NCBI GenBank assembly: GCA_015060325.1
Contig: SUYQ01000008.1
Span: 1 to 64,000, forward strand
Source: Bacteroidales bacterium
Lineage (GTDB): Bacteria; Bacteroidota; Bacteroidia; Bacteroidales; UBA932
Direction: 5' to 3'
DNA length: 64,000 bases
The notes below the pieces were generated by a model that saw only the letters and a list, made by a program, of their open reading frames with translations, was not told the DNA's origin and did no database searches. Shown here piece by piece: positions 1 through 4,946 of this stretch. The translations under genes and the position numbers were made by a program. How positions within the stretch are numbered: position 1 is the stretch's first letter; each line of letters starts with the position of its first letter.

Positions 1-2
1 GT

Positions 3-251
3 TATGCTTTGCCGAACGAGGCAGAGTCTCTTGCTCTACGCATCACGACAGACAGCGGTCGCCTCTTCACCCTTACCGCCTTATTGGATAATGCCGAGAC
101 TACTGACGATACCGAGGTGCTGTCCAGCGGCATCCACTATACTATCAGCGTGAAAGTGGGTAAGGACAAGGTGACTGTCGAGCAAATATCAACGAGCGAT
201 TTTGACAGCCCGTTCGGAGACGGTTGGAACAATGAAAACGACTTAAAGTAA
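3..251 (+). CDS. C-terminal fragment of a secreted fimbrillin-like protein (5' end outside window)
   Basis: The reading frame is open from the first bases of the window to a TAA at 249-251, so this is the 3' end of a longer gene. About 82 residues are visible. They look like beta strands ending in a tail with the motif DGWNNEND; Bacteroidales fimbrillin and Mfa-like adhesins often end with a similar GW-containing segment. The internal TTG at 9 is not a credible start because the frame continues upstream. The next gene also encodes an exported lipoprotein of related type, so the pair probably belongs to a fimbrial or surface-adhesin locus. The family call is inference from the tail and the neighbour only. 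Confidence 0.45.
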   Translation, partial: YALPNEAESLALRITTDSGRLFTLTALLDNAETTDDTEVLSSGIHYTISVKVGKDKVTVEQISTSDFDSPFGDGWNNENDLK

Positions 252-260
252 TCCCCCCTC

Positions 261-321
261 TGTCATCCTGAGCATAGCGAAGGATCTTTATTAAAGATTC
301 TTCACTTCGTTCAGAATGACA
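261..321. repeat. Palindromic intergenic repeat (TGTCATCCTGAGC...AATGACA type)
   Basis: A 61-bp imperfect inverted repeat runs from TGTCATCCTGAGC to TTCAGAATGACA, with the core AGGATCTTT/AAAGATTCTT. It fills the gap between two secreted-protein genes. It belongs to the same broad class as the GAAATGACA-ended repeats elsewhere in the window. Its terminal ATGACA supplies a spurious ATG in frame with the next gene. Confidence 0.8.
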
Positions 322-354
322 AGAATAGTGAGAAAGATACAAACGATAAACATT

Positions 355-1941
355 ATGAAGAAGTTCTTTCAATACATACTGATGACTGTTGCCCTGGTAG
401 CGGCAGCATCGTGCAGCAACGAATTGGATGAGGTGTTACAGCCTGCCGGAAATGGCTCGTTGCAATTCGTAGTAAGCGATTTCCCTGCTTTTGGTGAAAG
501 CCCCGACACCCGTGTTATCGGCACTCAAGATGTCGGTAAGACAGCGTGGGAGGAAGGTGACAAACTGCTTTTGTCCATATCATTCGAGAGTGGAAAGAAA
601 CAGGGCTACACACTTGAATACTTATCAGGAGTGTGGACTCTGAATGATAAAGTTCTTGCCAGCTCTGACATTACTGGGGTCCTTGCCCTATATGCACCCG
701 ACTGCGAGATAAAGTCAGACGGAAGCATCGGTCTTGCCAGCGGCAAACTGTATGGTATGGCAGAGTACATCCCTGCAAAAACGACTGTTGACGGTCTTAA
801 TGTAAGTATTTCCTTCAAAGATGTCACTCGCACCTACAGCCGTCTGCGTATAGCAGCAGATGCGGGGCAGGAACTGACCATGGCCACTACTGGTTTCACC
901 TCGGCAGGAGCGACCGAGGTGGCGACTGAGCCGTACACCCTCACTACCAATGCTAATGGAAATGCCTTTCTATATGGAACTTTCGCTGTAGGTGGAAGTG
1001 TGACCGTATTGGATGAATCTTGCGTAACTGCGCTTGCGGAGTACGAATTCACCGAAGCCACTGAACCGGGCAAGAGTTATGCGCTGGATGCAGGTAAAAA
1101 GGAAGAGGTGGATTTGTCAACGCTCACCGGAACATACACCATCACGGAGGATGGATATTATGAGTTTACCGGAGCCGGCAGCTACGGTATCAAGGTGGAA
1201 AGCGGAAATCCCAAAATCGTTCTGAATGATGCAAGCATTACGGTTAGTACAGGCAGTGCTATTGATGTTGCATCTGGCAACAACGCAACCATATTTGTGT
1301 TGGGTGACAATACGATAGGCACTACAAAAACCGAATCTTGGAATGAGCCATGTGGTGGTATTTTCGTTGCAGAGGGCGGAACAGTTAATATTACTTCGAA
1401 CAGTAATGCTAATATTCTTCGTGCTCACGGTAGTCATGCTTCAGCTATTGGAGGAAAGTACGACTACGACAACAACGAAAGTTATAATGCCGGTAACATC
1501 AACATTTCAAATGTCACAGTATATGCATATACTAACAACTATTACGCAGCAGCTATTGGTGCAGCAGGCGAAGGTACCTGCGGAACAATCAATATTACAA
1601 ACGCAATCGTATATGCCTATGGTGCTGGTGACCAATGGTCTTCTGCTCCTGGTATCGGCAGCGCTTGGAGTTTGGTTGATTGGCCGGATACGATCCCTAT
1701 TGTGATAATCTCGGATTCTGAGGTTCATACATTCAGACATAACTCCGGTTCTGACTATATTGGATATATGGGCGATATAGAATATAATAACCCCGATGGA
1801 GGTCCTTACGCTACTGGCAGCATTAACTGTGGCGGCGGTTCGGTAACGAACAGCACCATTTACTGCTACACTGGATTGGATGCCACCACCACGGATAAGG
1901 TCGTGACCTACGATGCCGATGGCAAACCGACGGAAAACTAA
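355..1941 (+). CDS. Surface lipoprotein: fimbrillin-like N-terminus plus repetitive beta-rich C-terminus
   Basis: Predicted 528-residue lipoprotein. I start it at ATG 355, where MKKFFQYILMTVALVAAAS is a signal peptide followed by a lipobox Cys. The upstream in-frame ATG at 316 lies inside the preceding repeat element and is rejected. Residues about 20-250 resemble the fimbrillin-like domain of Bacteroidales adhesins (a TAWEEGDKLLLS-type segment followed by a YSRLRI segment). From about 280 on there are repeated short beta units such as GTVNITSNS, GNINISNVTVYAY and GTINITNAIVYAY with interspersed GGI, AIGGK and AIGAAGE turns, which suggests a right-handed beta-helix or carbohydrate-binding fold. 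The likely role is a cell-surface adhesin or glycan-binding lipoprotein. The exact ligand is unknown. Confidence 0.7.
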   Translation: MKKFFQYILMTVALVAAASCSNELDEVLQPAGNGSLQFVVSDFPAFGESPDTRVIGTQDVGKTAWEEGDKLLLSISFESGKKQGYTLEYLSGVWTLNDKVLASSDITGVLALYAPDCEIKSDGSIGLASGKLYGMAEYIPAKTTVDGLNVSISFKDVTRTYSRLRIAADAGQELTMATTGFTSAGATEVATEPYTLTTNANGNAFLYGTFAVGGSVTVLDESCVTALAEYEFTEATEPGKSYALDAGKKEEVDLSTLTGTYTITEDGYYEFTGAGSYGIKVESGNPKIVLNDASITVSTGSAIDVASGNNATIFVLGDNTIGTTKTESWNEPCGGIFVAEGGTVNITSNSNANILRAHGSHASAIGGKYDYDNNESYNAGNINISNVTVYAYTNNYYAAAIGAAGEGTCGTINITNAIVYAYGAGDQWSSAPGIGSAWSLVDWPDTIPIVIISDSEVHTFRHNSGSDYIGYMGDIEYNNPDGGPYATGSINCGGGSVTNSTIYCYTGLDATTTDKVVTYDADGKPTEN

Positions 1942-1987
1942 AATGATTCAGGGCAGGAAGAGGGTGATGCCTCTCCTGCTCACTATG

Positions 1988-2170
1988 GGATCCCCGGTCA
2001 AGCCGGGGATGACGGGGAAAGAGGTCGGATGACGGTGGAGATGGCCGGTCAGGTGTGGGATCCCCGGTCGGAGCCGGGGATGACGGTGGAGATGGCCGGT
2101 CGGGGCCGGCCATGACGGAAGTGATCGGCCATGACGAGAACCGATCGTCATTGCCGGCTTGACCGGCAAT
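1988..2170. repeat. Array of GC-rich palindromic repeats (GATCCCCGGTC...GGGGATGACGG family)
   Basis: At least five diverged units occur in a row. Each is a short hairpin such as CCCCGGTCAAGCCGGGG or GGCCGGTCGGGGCCGGCC followed by ATGACGG or a variant. The array lies between the lipoprotein stop and the GIY-YIG gene. Single or paired copies recur at 2519, 3302, 4904 and 10592. The units differ in the hairpin arms while keeping the ATGACGG tail, as expected of REP-type elements. No protein product is credible. Confidence 0.85.
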
Positions 2171-2209
2171 CTCAAAAAGACTACCTTTACATTCGTAAAA
2201 CAATTGGCT

Positions 2210-2518
2210 ATGGAGCAGAAGGGATATGTGTATTTTATGACGAATGGGAATAATAATGTACTTTACGTTGGTGTGACTAACAGCCTGAAGAGAAGGATGG
2301 TAGAGCATTCGGAAGGCAGAGGATCAGAGTTCACGAAGAAGTACAATTGTTCTAAACTTGTGTATTATGAGGTCTTTCCTTCCATTGAACAGGCTATTGC
2401 AAGAGAAAAGCAGATAAAGCATTTCAAACGCGAGTGGAAGAACCAGTTGGTGGAGAAGGTTAATCCTGAATGGACTGATATTTCCGGGGAGATTGTGCTT
2501 GATCCGACTGTGGCGTGA
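2210..2518 (+). CDS. GIY-YIG domain protein (small UvrC-type nuclease family)
   Basis: 102 residues from ATG 2210 (MEQKGYVYFMTN). The longer frame from 2159 would begin inside the repeat array and is rejected. The GYVYF and LYVGVT segments near the N-terminus match the GIY and YIG elements. Downstream LKRRMVEH supplies the conserved Arg and His region, and EQAIAREKQIK supplies the Glu-containing helix of the short stand-alone GIY-YIG family common in Bacteroidota. Such proteins are predicted endonucleases, but most small members have no proven function. The gene stands alone between two blocks of palindromic repeats and has no obvious partner. A possible -7-like sequence lies about 25 bases upstream. 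The stop codon immediately precedes the next repeat. Confidence 0.85.
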   Translation: MEQKGYVYFMTNGNNNVLYVGVTNSLKRRMVEHSEGRGSEFTKKYNCSKLVYYEVFPSIEQAIAREKQIKHFKREWKNQLVEKVNPEWTDISGEIVLDPTVA

Positions 2519-2572
2519 GATCCCCGGTCAAGCCGGGGATGACGTGGAAGAAGACCGGGGATGACGGTAAAG
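2519..2572. repeat. Two GATCCCCGGTC-type palindromic repeat units
   Basis: One full unit (CCCCGGTCAAGCCGGGGATGAC) is followed by a degenerate second unit (GACCGGGGATGACGG). It separates the GIY-YIG gene from the ORF6N unit and ends four bases before that unit's left-end sequence. Confidence 0.85.
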
Positions 2573-2575
2573 TTC

Positions 2576-2596
2576 TTTGACATACTGGAACGAAAA
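2576..2596 (+). repeat. Left-end sequence of small gene unit 1 (shared with 3389-3409)
   Basis: Twenty-one bases, TTTGACATAC then one variable base then GGAACGAAAA, recur with a single mismatch at 3389-3409. Each copy stands just upstream of a small gene unit and just downstream of a palindromic repeat block. The GGAACGAAAA part is an inverted counterpart of TTTTCGTTCC at the right ends (3228-3255 and 4156-4184). The element could be a shared upstream promoter region or a mobile-unit boundary. Confidence 0.7.
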
Positions 2597-2633
2597 GAAA
2601 AATTTACTATCTTCGTTGTATAAAATCTTGTTT

Positions 2634-3227
2634 ATGGGAAACGATGGTAATACTTTAATAGAACAGACAGACAGGTTTTTGCCAACATTGCAATCCGAGG
2701 TGCAAAATAAAATTGTAAACATTCGGGGTGTTAATGTTATTGCTGATGCAGATGTGGCTGATTTATACGGGGTGGAAACAAAACGTGTGAACGAAGCTGT
2801 CAGGAATAATCCTGAAAAGTTTCCGGAGGACTATATGTTTGTGCTTACAACTGATGAATTATCGGATTTGCGGTCGAAAATTTCGACCACAAAAATATCA
2901 GCCAAGAGCAGAGTCGCACCTAAGGTCTTCACGGAGAAGGGGCTGTATATGCTTGCAACAATTTTGAAGAGCAAGCGGGCTCAAGATGTTACTTTTGCCA
3001 TTATTGAGACTTTTGCCAAAGTACGATATTTAAAGAGGGAGATCGTGGAGTTGCATAAAGAGACTGATATTGAAAAGCAGACGACAAAAATGCAGAAGTT
3101 TGGTGAGGTAATTTCAGATATAGTTATGCCTGATCTGGAGACTTTTGAAACGGAATCCACTTTGGAACTCAACTTTTTTATAGGCAAGATAAAGCATACC
3201 GTAAAGAGGGTAAAGAAAAATAAGTAG
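2634..3227 (+). CDS. ORF6N domain protein (phage antirepressor-like DNA-binding family)
   Basis: 197 residues from ATG 2634. The in-frame ATG at 2577 lies within the left-end sequence and is upstream of the likely promoter box, so it is rejected. Residues about 25-75 match the ORF6N domain: an IVNIRGVNVIADADVADLYG core, ETKRVNEAVRNNPEKFP, then DYMFVLT. A further VFTEKGLYMLATILKS segment is also typical of these proteins, followed by a charged C-terminal coil. ORF6N and KilA-N proteins occur in phages and mobile islands and are thought to bind DNA. A likely -7 element (TATCTTCG) sits at 2608-2615. The gene is the only one in its unit. No phage structural genes are nearby. Confidence 0.88.
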   Translation: MGNDGNTLIEQTDRFLPTLQSEVQNKIVNIRGVNVIADADVADLYGVETKRVNEAVRNNPEKFPEDYMFVLTTDELSDLRSKISTTKISAKSRVAPKVFTEKGLYMLATILKSKRAQDVTFAIIETFAKVRYLKREIVELHKETDIEKQTTKMQKFGEVISDIVMPDLETFETESTLELNFFIGKIKHTVKRVKKNK

Positions 3228-3280
3228 CAATAGATATCATTTTTTTCGTTCCGCTCGTGGCTTCGGCTGACGGGCGGAAT
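3228..3280. repeat. Right-end sequence of unit 1 with an adjoining hairpin
   Basis: The sequence CAATAGATA...ATTTTTTTCGTTCCGCT at 3228-3255 recurs in near-identical form at 4156-4184, right after the last gene of the second unit. Here it continues into an inverted repeat: TTCCGCTCGT pairs with ACGGGCGGAA at about 3270-3279 around a GGCTTCGGCTG loop. It could act as a terminator or as a unit boundary. Confidence 0.6.
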
Positions 3281-3301
3281 TTCGTTTCCAGTAGGTCATA
3301 T

Positions 3302-3380
3302 GAGGGATCCCCGGTCGGGGCCGGGGATGACGGATGGCCGATCAGGTCGGCCATGACGAAGAAGCGGGCGGCCATGACGG
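3302..3380. repeat. Three palindromic repeat units (GGGGATGACGG / GGCCATGACG variants)
   Basis: One CCCCGGTCGGGGCCGGGGATGACGG unit is followed by two variants with GGCCGATCAGGTCGGCCATGACG and GCGGGCGGCCATGACGG cores. The arms differ between units but the internal complementarity and the ATGACGG tail persist. The block separates unit 1 from unit 2. Confidence 0.8.
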
Positions 3381-3388
3381 AGGAAGAC

Positions 3389-3409
3389 TTTGACATACAG
3401 GAACGAAAA
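3389..3409 (+). repeat. Left-end sequence of small gene unit 2
   Basis: Second copy of the 21-base sequence seen at 2576-2596, differing at one position. It is directly followed by a perfect dyad and a -7 box leading into the DUF5674 gene. Confidence 0.7.
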
Positions 3410-3417
3410 TGGTTGTG

Positions 3418-3452
3418 AATCCCCTCGAATTCGAGGGGATTGATTATATTTG
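3418..3452 (+). promoter_or_regulatory. Perfect 24-bp palindrome abutting a TATATTTG -7 box
   Basis: The 24 bases at 3418-3441 form a perfect dyad (half-site AATCCCCTCGAA followed by its exact complement). Three bases later, TATATTTG at 3445-3452 fits the Bacteroidota -7 consensus TAnnTTTG. The start codon of the DUF5674 gene is 16 bases further on. The dyad therefore occupies the spacer region where a repressor would block polymerase. The operator role is inference from position. Confidence 0.6.
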
Positions 3453-3468
3453 TCAAAAATTAAACATT

Positions 3469-3807
3469 ATGGTTATACTTGATAAGCCTATTACACGTGA
3501 AGAACTTGTCAGATTGGCAGAGAACTTCTACGGGGATATGATAAAGGGAGTGGTGGATGTGGATCAGGAACTTCTTGCCATCGATGCAGAGCTCCATTCC
3601 GATCTTGAAGGTTTGCTTTTGAGAGAAGGCTCTCAGCAAGAAGCGCTGTGGGGAATCAATCTCTATCCAGAGGCCGATGATGAGGATTTCCTGGAGTTTG
3701 ATTCGTTGATCAACATCCGACCTCGTCAGGGCAATAGAAGCTGGGATGTGGAGAACGAGGAGATTAGAGCAAGAATAAGGTCTATTGTAAATAAATATAT
3801 GGCATAG
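3469..3807 (+). CDS. DUF5674 family protein
   Basis: 112 residues from ATG 3469 (MVILDKPITREELVRL), chosen because it follows a clear -7 box. The longer frame from 3409 would translate the palindromic operator. The family is recognised by the ordered motifs MIKGVVDVDQELLAI, ELHSDLEGLLLREGSQQEALWG, a short proline-containing linker, and SLINIRPRQGNRS, followed by a charged C-terminal helix. DUF5674 proteins are small, soluble and uncharacterised, and scattered among very different bacteria. The gene is followed after four bases by another small gene. Together they form the second bracketed unit. No function is proposed. Confidence 0.85.
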   Translation: MVILDKPITREELVRLAENFYGDMIKGVVDVDQELLAIDAELHSDLEGLLLREGSQQEALWGINLYPEADDEDFLEFDSLINIRPRQGNRSWDVENEEIRARIRSIVNKYMA

Positions 3808-3811
3808 AAAT

Positions 3812-4153
3812 ATGGAAAGTGGAAGATTGAATGATGAAAGGTGGAAATCCATGCCTTTCGTGGAGCAGATGGCTAATATCGGAAGTGAGGTCGGAAGGAC
3901 TGCAAAATGGGTTCAGAAGACTAAGCCTGCAATGGCGGAAGGGGCTTTTGTGAGGGCCCTGGAGTTGATTGATCTGACATTGAAATTTGGTCGTTTGGAT
4001 TCGCCTTATAGAGGAGACATGCTGAAAGAGCTCTGTAAAGTCAGAGAGCTGTTCTGCGGAGCATACGAGGAGGCTGACATATCTCTCTTGATGTGGCTTG
4101 ATAAGTATTTCGGAGACTTTGCTTTGGCACAAAGAAGGCTGGCAGTATCCTAA
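3812..4153 (+). CDS. Small conserved hypothetical protein with NIGSEVGRTAKW motif
   Basis: 113 residues, alpha-helical, with no signal peptide or membrane segment. It contains the recognisable block EQMANIGSEVGRTAKW followed by AFVRALELIDLTL and LKELCKVRELFC. I remember similar blocks from a widespread family of short uncharacterised proteins, but I cannot assign a named family with certainty. It starts four bases after the DUF5674 stop, so the two are almost certainly co-transcribed from the palindrome-controlled promoter. Its stop is followed within a few bases by the right-end sequence of the unit. Confidence 0.75.
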   Translation: MESGRLNDERWKSMPFVEQMANIGSEVGRTAKWVQKTKPAMAEGAFVRALELIDLTLKFGRLDSPYRGDMLKELCKVRELFCGAYEEADISLLMWLDKYFGDFALAQRRLAVS

Positions 4154-4155
4154 GG

Positions 4156-4184
4156 CAATGATAGATAAATTTTTTCGTTCCGCT
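4156..4184. repeat. Right-end sequence of unit 2
   Basis: CAATGATAGATAAATTTTTTCGTTCCGCT closely matches 3228-3255 (shared AGATA, T-run and TTCGTTCCGCT). After its last base the similarity to the first copy stops and an ATPase reading frame begins in mid-gene. This marks the right-hand junction of the unit. Confidence 0.65.
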
Positions 4185-4552
4185 GTGTCCGGGAGTCTCT
4201 GTCGGAGAATGAAAAGTATGCTGACATAACGGAATCAGAAGCACTGAGAATCTGTGTCAAGGATGCTATTACTGACGGAAAGGGTATGGGATTCGGTCTC
4301 TATTCAACCTCTCTTCTTGTCAGGGATGCTGGTTTAAGGTTTGAGGTTCGTTCAGGTGGACATGCATTGACACTGCAAGGCGGAGACGAAGAAATATCAG
4401 AGAGTGAGTTCTGGCAGGGAACAATCATCTATTTGCAGATTCAGACCAACAAGGAGATTAATCCGGCTGAAGTTGTTGCAAACCGCACAAATGTGGCGGC
4501 ACAGTATAATGAAACATTCTTGAATGATAATGAATTGGAGGAATTATGGTAA
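4185..4552 (+). pseudogene. 5'-truncated ATPase (histidine-kinase-like HATPase fold), partner of the STAS-like gene
   Basis: The frame is open from 4169 but the recognisable protein begins only after the right-end repeat: LSENEKYADITESEALRI, then DGKGMGFGLYSTSLLVRDAG, which is the glycine-rich lid and G box of a GHKL/HATPase fold, and then RSGGHALTLQGG. The N-terminal part with the N-box Asn and the start of the ATP pocket is missing. The first good ATG (4286) lies inside the G box, so no functional ATPase can be made. The frame ends at TAA 4552, overlapping the next gene by seven bases, as in intact ATPase plus DUF4325 pairs. I read this as a gene cut by arrival of, or recombination at, unit 2. 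Confidence 0.75.
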
Positions 4553-4836
4553 CGTTCAGTTTTATACAATATGGTGAGAATTTAGGTACGCGCCCTTTAG
4601 GACAGCGCGTGCGTGAGAGTCTGCTCCCGTTGATAGAGCAGAACGACCTTGTGGTTCTTGACTTTACGGGCGTGAATGTGGTGAGCAACTCATTCGCGGA
4701 CGAGTGCATTGCCAAGTTATTACTTCATATGACGCTTACAGAACTCAAGAGCCGCACTACATTCAAAGGCCTTAATCCTGTCGCTTCTGAATGTGTGCTT
4801 ACTGCACTTAGGCGCAGGCATTTGATTACAAATTGA
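4546..4836 (+). CDS. STAS-like domain protein (DUF4325 family)
   Basis: 96 residues. The sequence LGQRVRESLLPLIEQNDLVVLDFTG, then NVVSNSFADECIAKLL, matches the DUF4325 STAS-like fold, in which the D-F-x-G strand and the following S-N-S-F-A-D segment form the core. Such proteins are usually encoded directly after an ATPase of the histidine-kinase fold, with overlapping start and stop, and resemble anti-anti-sigma/anti-sigma pairs in fold. The start ATG at 4546 overlaps the preceding frame, as expected. Since the partner ATPase is truncated here, this gene may be an orphan with no promoter of its own. It is followed by a strong terminator. Confidence 0.85.
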   Translation: MVTFSFIQYGENLGTRPLGQRVRESLLPLIEQNDLVVLDFTGVNVVSNSFADECIAKLLLHMTLTELKSRTTFKGLNPVASECVLTALRRRHLITN

Positions 4837-4864
4837 CAGTTTTGTCAATTGATGAATCTATATG

Positions 4865-4897
4865 CAGCATGTCGGAAATTCCGACATGCTGTTTTTT
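4865..4897 (+). terminator. Rho-independent terminator after the STAS-like gene
   Basis: CAGCATGTCGGAA pairs perfectly with TTCCGACATGCTG around a single A, followed by six T. It is the expected end of the STAS-like transcript. Confidence 0.9.
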
Positions 4898-4903
4898 ATA
4901 TGA

Positions 4904-4932
4904 TGGATCCCCGGCCAAGCCGGGGATGACAG
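4904..4932. repeat. Single GATCCCCGGCC-type palindromic repeat
   Basis: GGATCCCCGGCCAAGCCGGGGATGACAG is one unit of the family seen at 1988-2170. It lies between two convergent genes. Confidence 0.8.
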
Positions 4933-4946
4933 ATGGCAGAAATCTT

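Noticed and set aside
1823..2308. Minus-strand frame across the repeat array (RPSPPSSPAPTGDP type)
   Set aside because: It consists of translated palindromic repeats and has no protein family resemblance.
3228..3280. Integron attC site at the right end of unit 1
   Set aside because: The hairpin lacks the GTTRRRY/RYYYAAC core sites, and no integron integrase is in the window.
4286..4552. Intact short ATPase gene starting at ATG 4286
   Set aside because: The ATG lies inside the G box; the N-box and the first half of the fold would be missing, so it is treated as a truncated gene.
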